Position numbers and translations under genes: made by a program. Shown here in pieces: positions 51,501 through 63,382 of a stretch of 64,000 nt of DNA. This stretch comes from Burhinus oedicnemus (taxonomy: Eukaryota; Chordata; Aves; Charadriiformes; Burhinidae), in the NCBI GenBank assembly GCA_008921705.1, contig VFFE01007192.1, forward strand, positions 2,588,565 through 2,652,564, in the 5' to 3' direction. The stretch's first letter is position 1. Each line of letters opens with the position of its first letter. The notes beneath the pieces are model-generated. The model saw only the letters and a program-made list of their open reading frames with translations, was not told the origin of the DNA and did no database searches.

Positions 51501-54500
51501 GTTTTTATGGTGCTTTCTATCTTAAGATTGCTGGCCTAAATTAGACATCAAAAATTGCTGTTCCCTTTAGAAAAACTGGAGGGATTTTAAACGAGGTGAT
51601 TTGTTGCAGACCACCTTTTCTGGAAAGCACGCAGTAATCCATGCCTTTTTAAAGGTGCTTCAAGCTGGCCAAACAAAATCACCTATGACTATTCTTTAAT
51701 GCCTCCGGATGCTTGAAAACAAATGCAATTTTTCATTGACAAATTGAGTTTTTGAGTGCTGCAGCCCTACCACGCAGCAGTGGAGTATCAAGGGGACAGG
51801 GGTATAAGAGCAAGCTGATGGGAAAGCTATTACATACCCCCAAGTGCCCTGTTACAACTTACTCGTGAATATACAGGGAATCTGCCAAGTCAGATTTCTA
51901 AATTTCCCTACCCCGAGGCTCCCAAGCGTTTTACTGACACGGGAAGGCTGATCTGTTAAACCTGCCTCTGGCTGCGACATCGTTGTTCCAGCAGCCCCGT
52001 GTTTTGCTGCGTAGGAAACCTCCAGCTCACAAGAAAAACAACCGTCAGGTTGCGTGCAGCTTTGCCAGAGGGACTACCTGCACACGAGCTGTTCCTGGCA
52101 GGAAAAGCCACGGGTATCGAGGCTCGCACAGCTTCACACCCCAGCTGTGACCCTGCTGCCTTGGCAGAGGTCTGGAGCACAGAGCTGGCCCCAGCTTTGG
52201 TTCGTAACCACAGAGCCAGCCTCTCCCTCAACAGGATGAGTCAACTCATTTAATTCCTCTTGATAGATGGACTTTCATGCAATTTCACCTGGTTTTCTTT
52301 CACCCAGAAAAAAAACTGTAAATATTTAGGCTTTTAAAAAATAAAGAAGGCCAACTTCCTGAATGTGATCCATGTGCAGCTCTTTTACTGCTACAAGGAA
52401 ACAGAGAGCAAAGCTATTTGAGTGCCATCTGGACAAACAACTTCTATCTACATAAACATGTCTCAGCGAGTGCAAGTCCCATGGGCAGGATATTTGCCAC
52501 CAACTTTCAGATTCACATGACCCTTCTCACAAACACTTCAAGGCCTTTAGATTAGGTGTCTCTGTTCCTGGCACAGCCTTTTGGTGCATATTCCCTCATG
52601 GGTGTGGAAGAAGGGGCTTATCAACACATCTGACTTTGGTCCTACTAGCTCCATGACACCCCAGTTACAGAACTGCTGCCGAGTATATGTAACACGCTGT
52701 TGATCTGTACTTTTGACAGCCCTTTAACTGCCCCCCCGCTCCCTTTTCCCAAACAGTAATGTATTTTAAAAGCTGTATTCAAGTTTGGTTTAAACTAGTA
52801 CATGCTGCTTCTTGCTGGGTCAGGACATGACAGTGCATGAAGGAACGGGGCACCCCAGACCTGCTGGAAAGACCTGGCACATTATCAGGCTGACCTGTAG
52901 CTCCAGGTGGTGAAACACAATGTGCCAGTCACTACTCTGGTCTGTCACAGCTCTTCCCCTAAAACAGGCAGTAACACCATGAGGCCATGCAGCAGGGGGA
53001 TGGCTAAGTCCAGCTACGTCACTTGCCTCCTCTGTCTGTCCTGGCATCACTGATGTCCATACTGGAAAGCATGACCAAGAGCAGTCAGTGGGAGTGAGGC
53101 TGAAGATGCCTTTCTATTCCCACTGCTCCCCTGCAATCACCTTTCTCTCTTTCAATCCGTCTCCCATGGTCTCTTCTGCAAGGTCGTACCTATCCTGCAA
53201 ACAGTTTTGTCATTCCCTGACTCCCCTTCCTGCCCTTCCAGCAGCTCCTCTCCCTCAAAATGGAGTCAGGCTTATTCTTGCTGTGAGAAGCAGGAAGGAG
53301 GAGAAATCTCTGAACAGCGGTCCCTCTTCTTCTCCAGCATCACTCTGCTGTACGCCTCCTGCGTTAGGGAAGAGGTGGGGGAACGCAAGGTAACCTGTAG
53401 GTGTGCTAAACAGCTACAATGGTAATTGCATTATTAAAATCCTCTAATGTAAGACTGCCTAGAGAGAGGAAGGAGAACAGCTAAGCTGCCTACTCAATAC
53501 TTCTTTGTATAAACAAGGCCATGGAAATGTACGCAGTGTACCATGGAGACTGGCTTACAAGAGCCTCCTTACAACCTCTGACGCTCTCTAGGGCTACATT
53601 TGCTCTGTTGTTCACTTGCCTCTTTTGTTTCTTTGTTCAGTGTTAGCTAATCATCCAAAACCAGTAGTTCACACTCAGTCACAATAATGCACTACCTTTC
53701 TACAAAAACCATTAATTACCTACATTATTATTTTTCAAGAATCAAAGTCAAGAATCAGGAAGAGGAAGCTGTAAGAAAAAACTTTTGAGCATAACTAAAG
53801 GAACATTTTATTGGTGCTTAAATGAAAAAGAGAAAAAAGAATGGAAGAGAAAACCCAACAGAACCATGTAGTGTTGATTTTGTACCATTTTTACCACTGC
53901 CACCTAGCCATACACACCTCTTTTCTCCTAACTGATGGCAGCCAGACTCAACACCTTCCTTAGTTAAGCCCTTCCTTCTGCAGGCCTCTCAAAACATGCT
54001 GACCACACAATCATTTTGAAAGAGCACTATTTGAAAATAGAGTTCAGAACCTCAGTAACCACCTACCTCGGGGCTCCCAAGCTCTGTCCCTAATTCCACC
54101 ACACACGCAACTGCCCTTGCTCCCTGTGCAGTTGCTATTCATCGTCAAGACAGTCAGTAGCAGGGTCTTGCACCTGGAGGTGCATCCCATGATGCTGCTT
54201 CAGCCTTTGAAGTCAAAGCGACAAATCATGAAATCCTTTCAGCCTGCTTAAAGAATGTATCAGGGGTGCATGCTGTTTGTGGCCGGTAGCTTTTCTGGAT
54301 ATCCATTCATGCAGTTGTGTGGAAATGTAAAAGAAAAGGTATGCCTGGAAGTAAAACAGGCTTGATCTAAAGCTACAAAACCTGTGGTACAGGGACTGGA
54401 AGGCACCTCGGAGCCAAGAGTCCTGGGCATTGCCAACTATTGCAGTAACTGCTCAGGCCACAGGCACAATATCTCTGAGCATACAAGTCTTTTCGTAAAC

Positions 54501-56215
54501 CTGTTGCCTTTACTCCCATTACTTTCATTCTGAAGAGTTTCAGAGCCTCACTGTTTTTATGGCTGGAAACCATCTTCTAATTTCTGTCCTAAGGTTATTC
54601 AGAGCCACATCATAGACCTTTAAATCTTCAGCTTAAATAGCTGTGCTCTCCCATTTCATCCCTTGTATTTGGTCTCTACTAAGAAAGGATAATCCTACCG
54701 CCTTCTCAATGTCCTTCTTTTGTGAGGCTAAGCAATCTAAAATCTTTTGATCTTGCTCCTCCCTGATTTTAGCAGTACTTACTTGGATCTACTCCAGCCC
54801 TAGGTCATTGTATTTGAATATGGATCACCAAAATTGTACATGAAGTCTTAGTCACGCTTTGTATAACGGAGTAACTCTTTTTCAAATAAAACTATATATA
54901 CACATGCAAATTAATAGTCTTCAAAGATCATAAGGTATTTCCAAAATTAAGTCTCATCATAATGCTACAACATAGATGTTACTTGTAAGTGAGGGCATGC
55001 TAGGGCTTCTGTTGCAAGTCACTGACAGAACTGGATCTTATTCTTTCATTTATTGAAGTCCCTTCCTCTCTTTAACTCAATGCTGGGGTAAAAAATTCCA
55101 TTAATCAAACTCAGGTATTGTTGTGAGTGCATCTGATGCTGCAGTATACAAGTACTGGATTTCTAGGTGAAGACCCTCTCAGTAAATCAAATTCAAACTA
55201 CAGCTGTTACTGGTCATTAGTGTTTGAGAATCAATTTTTTGGTCAACTTTTTTCTCCAAAAATTTCACAGTTATTGTTCAGTCCATAAACAAGAAATCAT
55301 CTTCTCTGTGCCATTCTGTTATGCTACTGTTCCATCATTTTAAGTTTTCCTCTGAGAAGCCATAACAATTCCATGAAAAAAACAAAGGTCACGATTACCT
55401 ACATAAACAATTATTTCCCATTCTTTGTTCACTTTCCTGAAAAGGAAAAAGTTGCTTGCATAATAACCTACGCTCAACTGTCTAGAAGAAAGTATGACCA
55501 GGTAAATTATACCTCATTAAAAGAAACAGCTTAATGACATTTGGATGGGTCTTAGTTCGCATTCCCTAAAATCCAAACAGTAAAGATGATCGTGATAATG
55601 CTTATTTGTGGCACAATTTTCCTTTTGCTTCTAATGTATGAGACCAACATGCATATCTCCAGGTGCTTCCAAGATAATGATGTCATATTGATGCCTAACC
55701 TGCTTGTAAGGGTGGAGCTATGGAACAGCAGTACGGATAAGACTCAAATTCGCTGAGAAGGTAAATACTATAGACAAGTATTCGTGCACCTACTGTGAAA
55801 TTTAAAAGTAGTTTACATTTTTAACCCATTTTCCAGTTTTACAAATTCCTCTACAGTAAAGCAACTCATCTTCCAATGTGTCCCTCAGAAATCTTTACCA
55901 TTCTTTCTGTGCTAAAACTGTTTTGGAGCAACTGTGGCACTGAGGCTACGCAAATGCACCCGTACCTGAAAGTCTGAAGATAATTTTAGCAGGACCACAG
56001 AATCAAAAAACCAAACAACTTTGTTATCCTACGAATAGGCCTCTCTGAGGCCTGGTGTGTCAGAGCAAAGGTTGGCTTGACCTCAGCCAGTTCCCCTCTC
56101 ATAGTACCAGATGTTTAACAAGACTATATAAGCAGTGGGAAAGTATGAAGTTATCCTTATACTGGCTTTCCTCCTTGGTTCCAGCAATGCAACATTTAAG
56201 GACTGCCACAAGCTA
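48592..56215. other. non-coding DNA, no gene recognised
   Basis: About 7.6 kb without a defended gene. The longest open frame (49809-50288, 159 codons) is AT-rich, has no domain I recognise and no neighbouring splice or promoter evidence. The stretch 51,950-52,220 is mildly CpG-enriched. No element was recognised. Confidence 0.55.
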
Positions 56216-56290
56216 TCACAGAATCACAGGGGTTGGAAGGGACCTCTGGAGATCATCTGGTCCAACCCCTCCCTGACAGAGCAGGTTCAC

Positions 56291-56485
56291 CTAGAGCAGG
56301 TTGCACAGGATGGCATCCAGGCGGGTTTTGAATGTCTCCAGAGTTGGAGACTCCACCACCTCTCTAGGCAGCTTGTCCCAGTGCTCTGCCACCCTCAAAG
56401 TAAAGAAGTTCCTCCTCATGTTTAGATGGAACTTCCTATGGTCAAGTTTGTGCCCATTACCTCTTTGTCCTATCACAGGGCACAA
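56291..56485 (-). pseudogene. C-terminal fragment of CR1 ORF2, copy C
   Basis: A 64-codon open frame on the minus strand contains MRRNFFTLRV, HWDKLPREVVE and FKTRLDAILCNLL before its stop. These match the conserved C-terminus of CR1 ORF2 as also seen in copies A and B. The fragment lies downstream of the reverse transcriptase core and has no catalytic residues. The first codons come from the fold-back junction and not from CR1 coding sequence. Confidence 0.85.
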
Positions 56486-56499
56486 AGTGATAGGACAAA
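56464..56499. repeat. 13-bp perfect inverted repeat at 5' end of CR1 copy C
   Basis: TTTGTCCTATCAC (56464-56476) and GTGATAGGACAAA (56487-56499) are exact reverse complements separated by ten bases. The left arm continues the minus-strand CR1; the right arm is the same CR1 stretch in plus orientation and stops after 13 bases. Confidence 0.92.
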
Positions 56500-59400
56500 T
56501 ATCCGAAGCATTTTGGTTTTTATCTAATCCATTTCTTAACTCATTTAGACTCTTGCCCCTCCTAATAGCCTAAAGGAATGTACTCTTAAAAAAACCTCTT
56601 TCTTTCATTCGTGATAAAATCTGCTGCCCAATATTCCTGCACGTTCCACCCAGCATCACAACAGTAACTTTTACCCAACATCTAAAATATAAGAAAAAGA
56701 CACTCTCCCAGAAATGGCAGGAACACACATAAATTACTGTGAACCAACAGGTGTCATTACAAGCTTCACTCAGAAATTTCCACAAATACATACGTGTACA
56801 TATAGCATTGCTTGGGGATGTTGCTACTGCTGTGATGCGGGTTGTGACAACAGAATGGAGGTACCAAGCCAGGACTTCAGCAGAACATATCCCATATGGC
56901 CCTTAACTCAGCAGAGTGACCAGCAAGACTGCATAGTGATAGAGAACTGTAAAGACCAACAGGGACACAGCACTGGAGGATGACAAAAACAATAGTCCTA
57001 CAAGTCACTCCAGGGCTCACACCAATGCTCTGTAGCAGAAATCTAACCTGGGAGCACCCCTCAGCACAAGAAATACATTGTGAGGCCCAGCTGGAAGGGA
57101 TATATCCCAGCAGCCAGCAGCTATCCAGGTGTTGTTGATAAATTCATTATCACCACTGTTGTCGGGTACATTTGACTGGCTGCAAGGCAGTAACTGCTCT
57201 ATTTTGCTAAGAAGCTGGGCAGAAGGTTAAAGTCCTTCTCATAACCAGAGGCCTAACTTACCTTCGGCTTTCCTGGTTTAGGGAGCCTCCCGCTGAAAGC
57301 TTGGCCAACAGAAAGGAGACGTGTGACTGAACACAGAGAAGTTGTACATCTGTTAGATCATCAGTTAGATGGCATGGTCATGCTTCCCAACTTTTCTGTT
57401 TCTCAGAGGGGAACTGTCTGCAGCAGTTTGCCCAAAACCTAATAAACAAAATCCTAGATAACATGCAAGAGCAGGAACTGAAGAGATGTGGAAATTTTGG
57501 GCAGTGGTAGAGGCCAGCTCTGGGAGGAAAAAGTGCAGTTTGTCAAGGAAATAGGTCATAGGTACATTAGTTTTGCCACTTCAATGGCAAGGGCAGTTGT
57601 GGCTAGGAAACACTTTGCAAGACAGAAAATATACTTTTGCATGGGAAAATAAAGGAGAAAAATAGAAAAGGAGAAATTAGGTATAAACAACAGAGAAAGC
57701 TGGCATATTGTCATTCGCAGATTGACAAAACTATATAAAATTTTTTGGACATACAGTTAAAAATGCACTTGGTTTCAGAAAACACAAGCATTTGTTCCAC
57801 AAAAACTGGAAATTTTTAAACTTAGGAAGAAGAGAAGCAAGTCATAGCAAGGAAGACTTTATCTCCTGTGGGACTGAGTACGGTGGAAACAATCTGCAAG
57901 TTGGTTGGCTGAAATGGATATTCCAGTGTGGAGTGTTTGCTCAGTTTTGCAGGGCACTGGAGCATAGTGTTTGATCTTAAAATAAGAGGTGCAACCCAGC
58001 AGCTGTGTTCCTCTGTAGGGTTTAATCCTATCACTATACAAAGCCACGTGTTACCATTTGCTCCACTGAGACTGCTCCAAGAAGCTAATTCTCCACAAGT
58101 CTGATTTCCCATCTCTTGGTTGGGATGGACCAAATGTTTCCCGGAATTATTTGGAGCTATTTAGGGAGTGCTGAGGGAGTTACTTGATCATTTATTATTC
58201 CTGTCAATCAGAATGCTTTCTTTGCCTTAACTCCCAGAGACCAGGCTGAAGTGCATTGCCAAACTGACAGATTTCTGTATGATCACCACATGTGACAGTG
58301 CCTTAAGTATGTAAGGATTTTGAACTCCTTGTAGCCTTGCTCAAAGCCTTTGAATCATGACCTCTGAAGTTTTGTGAAAGACAAATGCATGGACAAGATA
58401 CTGTACGAAATAAAAGATAAAATACTTCCATCTCTGGCATAGAGGCCACTTGGGAAAAGCTGGCAGTAGGGAGCTAAAAGCCACACATGACTACAGATGT
58501 ACTTTCCTCTACACAACAAAGTGCTAGGCCATTTGTAGCTAGGAAAAGTAGCTGAAATATACCTGCTGAATTACATTGCAGGGAAAGATCCCACTACTGG
58601 GAAGACTCACAAAATAGTGCTTTCAAAAGGACTGTCCACTCAGGGGTCTCCTATAGCATCACTCATGGCTAATGTTCCTCTCCAGATTGACTGGCAAGTG
58701 ACTGCCATGCTCTCTACAGGGCTCTTCACATTTCTCTTTCAATGTGTGGTAGCATTTCCACCAAGAAACAGGTTCCAGTTCCTCAAGGGAAAAGTAGATA
58801 TTGGATGAATTGCCCAAAGTCTTGCTCTGAGTGCATCTACCCCAAAGACTTCATGGCAGCGTCCAGCAGCCACCTGTCCTATGGGAGATGCAAACAGGGC
58901 CATCAGCTCCAGTCCTGACTTCATGTCACAGGGCTCGAGACTGCACTGTTTGCTACTGCAAGGGGAAGGGCCATCCTGGCTGCCTCAAGCACTAGAAAAG
59001 AGTCAAGCAGCTCATGGGCATGCAGCTACCAAGCACCTAGACTGAGTTCATGTAGGATGCCCGTTTGAGGGCTGCCAACAAAGCGGCTATAAAGAATTTG
59101 TCTATGCAAGCCTCAAAGCAAACCACCCCTTCATAAAGCAGAAAGGGTGATGCTCTGAGAAGTTTACTTACTGAAATCTGAAGTGCAAAATAAATGGGGT
59201 TTGACAAACACTTCCAACACAGAAGATGCTATAATGTAATCAGAGGTAGTGAGATAGAAGGACTCTTTGCAGGTAAGATCCAACTGAAAACTTGTGCTTC
59301 TACAAGCAGGAAAAGAGGGAAGCAGAAAGTACATAAACCTGCCTGCTTTCCCCCAATGCCCTCCCACAAAGTGCATACTCCGAGCACGGCTGGTGCACAG

Positions 59401-60935
59401 GGTGGAAAGCTGCAGAGCCAGCACTCAGGATCTGCCATTATTAAGCAATAAATTCCAAATACTACCCACTGAAAAAAAAATGTTTTGGGTTGTTGAGAAA
59501 CTACTTCAGCCTGGAAAAAGCTGCAAACTGCTGAAGAAAATGTTTTCCTTTAACAGGGTAAAACCAAGAAGCTGAAGTGCCCCATGCTAGCCAGAGAGCT
59601 GCTTGCAGCCAGATGCACAGAACAACACTCCCTCATGTGGTCTGTGAAATACAGTTCTTCCTTCCCGAAAAGCTGAATTGGGATCGCTATCAAATAGCAA
59701 AGCTAAGCAAAAATAAATTATTTTTAGCCAAGTGGATACATCAAACAAGGGGCATGGGAAAATAATAACAGGCAAATCTAAACTCTTGTAGAGGGACTAG
59801 CCCATCAAAAGTGGTTACTGAAACAGAAACCATTAACCAGCACAGCAGATGCCCAGCTTTCTCCTCTCCAGAGGTGGCTTCCAATAGTTTTTACTTTTTT
59901 CTTGCAAAAGAATTTTTTATTTATTTTGAATGTTATGGGAAAACTGTGAGGTGATCAAATAGAAACGTCTGTTTATATCTGTAAATGGGAGAAGAAAAAT
60001 TACAGTTTGGAAGAGAATAACTTTCTTCATATTCATTTTATCTTTTTCATTCCCAAAAACTAGCAAGCTTTGCTGTAGTGGGATATCAGAAATTGGCATT
60101 GCTGCAAGCTTAATCTCTGTAGCAATCCTCAAGTGTTCTCTCTAGTTCGTTTTTCTTTATCTAAGGAAATAAGGGAATCTTATTTCCGTTAAGGGAAACT
60201 TAATTTACAATCAAAGACATCTCACTCTCAAATTATTAGAGACTGTATGTATCTTTCCTTAAATTCTGGTAAAAGTTGTTAAGCTTTTCTTCAGATTAAT
60301 GGGAAAAGAAAGCAGGAGGGAAAAAGTGAGTCATCACACGCGTCCTCATCTTCTGTATCAGTGAATCACTAAACACTCATTGCATCACAGATGTCCCGTG
60401 CAGCACCCGGAGTAACTACTATAGTTAAAGACGCAAAAGCTTGTGTACACTTGCACATAAACAAACCAGAACGACGCTTCTTTTTATTTTACATAGCTGC
60501 ATACACACATTCCTCTAATCTGGGTCCAGGAAGGTTAATATCTGTGTCATGGGCTTTCTTGAAAACTCCAGCTTCAATACCGATGAAACAAAACATTTCA
60601 AGCTGACAATCCCTACGTTAGCAGCAAACATGCTGTAAAAGACACACTTCTTGACACACAGACCTCGTCTTTTTGGTCAGTTGACATTAATACAACTCTA
60701 TCGGTACACGCTCTAATCACGTCTCGCTGTTCCATTCAGAGTCACAGCAAAATGCCATGTACAAGCCTGCAGGAAATAAGGAAAATCACCCAGCAGAGTT
60801 CTTAATGAATCATTTTTGAAAAATTAGTCATTGTTCTACCACAAAGAACAGTCAGTGACAACCTTCAGAGGAAAGCAGTGTTTTTCTAACTCCCAATCAT
60901 CACATCTCTCCGTATTCCAAAGGGATAAACTGTCC
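56500..60935. other. non-coding DNA, no gene recognised
   Basis: Mixed-composition sequence with open frames of at most about 100 codons and no recognised domain, element or RNA gene. Confidence 0.55.
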
Positions 60936-60973
60936 AAGCAGCCAGGGATCAGGTTAGGAAAGCTAAAGCCCTG

Positions 60974-61165
60974 ATGGAATTAAATCTGGCCAGGGACATC
61001 AAGGGCAACAAGAAAAGCTTTTACAGGTATGTCAGTGATAAAAGGAAGACTAGGGAAAATGTGGGCCCTCTCCAGAAGGAAACAGATCTGGTTACTACAG
61101 GCTGGTCAGTTTCACTTCTGTGCCTGGCCAGATCATGCAGCAGATCCTCCTGGAAACTATGTTAA
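60974..61165 (+). pseudogene. CR1 ORF2 linker fragment before the deletion, copy B
   Basis: A 63-codon open frame. Residues 1 to about 40 ([20 protein letters not shown], then [15 protein letters not shown] and DLVT) match the ORF2 segment between endonuclease and reverse transcriptase. From about 61,096 the frame is wrong: the downstream DNA encodes [16 protein letters not shown] in another frame, so the last 23 residues are out-of-frame read-through. The break is the internal deletion. Confidence 0.85.
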
Positions 61166-62361
61166 GGCACGTGGAAAATAAGGAGGTGATTGGTGACAGC
61201 CAATATGGCTTCACTAAGGGCAAATCGTGCCTGACAAATTTGGTGGCCTTCTACAATAGGGTTACAGCATTGGTGGATAAGGGATGAGCAACTGACATCA
61301 TCTACCTGGACTGGTGCAAAGCATGTGACTCTGTCCCACACAACATCCTTGTCTCTAAACTGGAGACGTATGGATTTGATGGATGGACCACTCGGTGGAT
61401 AATGAATTGGCTGGATGGTCGCACTCAAAGAATTGCAGTCAATGGCTTGATGTTCAAGAGGAGACCAGTGACGAGTGGTGTTCCTCAGGGGTCAGTACTG
61501 GGACCGGCACTGTTAAACATCTTTGTCAGCAATGCAGACGGTGGGATTGAGTGCACCGTCAGCAAGTTTGCTGACGACACCAACCTGCGTGGTGAGGTCA
61601 ACACACTGGAGGGAAGGGATGCCATCGAGAGGAACCTTGACAGGCTTGAGAGGTGGGCCCATGTGAACCTCATGAAGTTCAGCAAGGCCAAGTGCAAGGT
61701 CCTGCATGTGGGTCAGGGCAATTCCAAGCACAAATACAGGCTGGGCAGAGAATGGATCGAGAGCAGCCCTGAGGAGAAGGACCTGGGGGTGTTGGCTGAT
61801 GAGAAGCTCAACATGAGCTGGCAATGTGTGCTTGCAGCCCAGAAGGCCAACCGTATCCTGGACTGTATCAAAAGAAGCATGACCAGCAGGTCAAGGGTGG
61901 TGATTCTTCTCCTCTACTCCACTCTCATGAGACCCCACCTGGAGTACTGCGTCCAGCTCTGGAGTCCTCAGCACAGGAAAGACATGGACCTGTTGGAGTG
62001 GGTCCAGAGGTGGGCCACAAAAATGATCAAAGGGCTGGAGCACCTCTCCTATGAAGACAGTCTGAGAGAGCTGGGGTTGTTCAGAAGAAGGCTCCAGGGA
62101 GACCTTATAGCAGCCTTCCAGTACCTAAAGTTGGCCTACAAGAAAGCTGGAGAAGGACTTTTTACAAAGGCATGTAGTGATAGAATGAGGGGTAATGGCT
62201 TTAAACTGAAAGAGAGTAGATTTAGAATAGATATAAGGAAGAAATTCTTCACTCTGAGGGTGGTGAGGCACTGGCACAGGTTGCCCAGAGAAGTTGTGGA
62301 TGCCCCATCCCTGAAAGTGTTCAAGGCCAGGTTGGATGGCGCTTTGAGCAACATGGTGTAG
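61093..62361 (+). pseudogene. CR1 ORF2 reverse transcriptase, copy B, largely open
   Basis: In one frame from about 61093 the DNA encodes [40 protein letters not shown] and, after a single stop TGA at 61285-61287 (the site of an Arg codon in related copies), [13 protein letters not shown]. It is then open without interruption to the natural stop at 62361, giving a 319-residue stretch from the Met at 61402. This stretch includes [12 protein letters not shown], the catalytic FADD (61567-61578), [36 protein letters not shown] and the C-terminal [23 protein letters not shown]. The YLDWCKACD motif keeps its aspartate, though the usual Phe is Cys. A small in-frame loss sits at [11 protein letters not shown] (about 62,076). 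With the fingers region, endonuclease and ORF1 missing it cannot act alone. The open frame most likely reflects recent insertion, not host use. Confidence 0.9.
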
Positions 62362-62460
62362 TGGAAGATGTCCCTGCCCATGCCAGGGGGGCTGGAACTA
62401 GATGATCCTTAAGGTCCCTTCCAACTCTAACCATTCTGTGATTCTATGATTCCCATATGT

Positions 62461-62485
62461 AAAAAAGAAAAAAAAAAAAAAAAAA
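62461..62485. repeat. A-rich tract beside CR1 copy B
   Basis: Six A, one G and eighteen A begin eight bases beyond the CR1 octamer tail. It may be an A-rich insertion site or a later simple-repeat expansion. Confidence 0.9.
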
Positions 62486-63344
62486 TCATATAGCAAATTG
62501 TAGCTTTTTTGTTTAAAAAACCCTTAAGTACACCTGCTATCTTTAGGGAAGCAGATTTGAAAGCAAAGTGGTGGCTATAGCATGACTTTGAGGCCACAGG
62601 CAATACGAAAAAATAAGCAACAGAACTCAAAAAAAAGCTGAAAAACTTTTTGAGTAGAGGACCCCAAAAAATCATCAGGCCTAGGGTTTGGCCAGGAACT
62701 GGTTTGCTAGCTGAAACAGCAGCTACAAGGTGAGAGATGTCCCACCGAAGTCCATGCCTGCTTTCTTCTGGCCATGCCCATGCCTGGCTCCCAGCAGCAG
62801 GGCAGCCTCCTACTATCCCAGCCCTGAGCTTCCCCATCACCCACGCCAGGAGGGACCACAGACTTCCAATGGGGCTCAAGACATCAAAACTGGGATATGG
62901 GAAAACAATGATGGAAAAATCCAAACTGTTGCAAAGGGACCAGCAAACAGCTCATGCACTGTGGGGTGGTATTTCATGTGCCTGCAACTACAGCTCCAAA
63001 CACGCCAAATATACACAGTCATTGAGTTGAGTTGGCTGGGCTGGTGAAGGCTGCAGTTTCCCTGTGAGGATTCAGTTTTCCAAAATCTGGGCAGCATTGA
63101 TCCAGGCCAGCATATGACTAACAGAGAGGCTGTGAGCCATGATGGATGCTGTCTCCCTCGCAACACAACAGAAACAGTAAGATTGCCAAGAAACATTAAG
63201 TGAAAGTAATTTAATCTCTTTTCACCTGCCAAGCAATCAATTACTTGAAAAATTAACTTGTTTTGCAGCAGCTCATGAGCAGATCTGAACAAACTCTCAC
63301 CATGATACCAGACAGTGGACACAGGCAGCACTTTGGGACAGTGC
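62486..63344. other. non-coding DNA, no gene recognised
   Basis: Open frames of 165 codons (62427-62924, minus) and 158 codons (62876-63352, minus) overlap with plus-strand frames. The first runs through the A-rich tract and reads it as poly-Phe, so it is not credible as a gene. No element or RNA gene recognised. Confidence 0.55.
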
Positions 63345-63382
63345 AATAACAATGGGACAATGACAATGGGACAATAACGATG
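63345..63382. repeat. 14-bp tandem repeat, about 2.7 copies
   Basis: AATAACAATGGGAC (63345-63358), AATGACAATGGGAC (63359-63372) and a partial AATAACGATG (63373-63382). One difference separates the two full copies. Confidence 0.88.

Larger units (their letters stand above)
56216..56499 (-). mobile_element. short CR1 LINE copy C, 3' end only
   Basis: On the minus strand this is the last part of CR1: the C-terminal end of ORF2 followed by the 3' UTR with GTTGGACCAGATGATCTCC, CCCTTCCAACCCC and a closing GTGATTCTGTGAT at 56216. Truncation at the 5' side is near 56,483. There the sequence turns back on itself: a 13-bp perfect inverted repeat is formed by 56464-56476 and 56487-56499. The tail differs from those of copies A, B and D, so it belongs to another CR1 subfamily. 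No target duplication is visible. Confidence 0.92.
60936..62452 (+). mobile_element. CR1 LINE copy B, 5' truncated with internal deletion
   Basis: Homology to CR1 ORF2 starts near 60,936 ([20 protein letters not shown]), between endonuclease and reverse transcriptase, so this copy reaches slightly further 5' than copy A. It runs through the reverse transcriptase to a stop at 62359-62361, then the 3' UTR (GGAACTAGATGATCCTTAAGG, CCTTCCAACTC) and the octamer tail ATTCTGTGATTCTATGATTC to 62452. Compared with copy A, about 350 bases are missing at 61,090-61,096. An A-rich tract (six A, G, eighteen A; 62461-62485) begins eight bases after the tail. CR1 does not normally end in poly(A), so the tract is probably flanking DNA. 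No target duplication is visible. Confidence 0.94.

Noticed and set aside
60974..62361. Intact, autonomous CR1 element
   Set aside because: Lacks ORF1 and endonuclease, has a 350-bp deletion and a stop at 61285-61287.
62427..62924. 165-codon minus-strand open frame
   Set aside because: It reads through the A-rich tract as a run of Phe and into CR1 flank; not a plausible protein.
62876..63352. 158-codon minus-strand open frame
   Set aside because: Overlaps several plus-strand frames and has no domain features.
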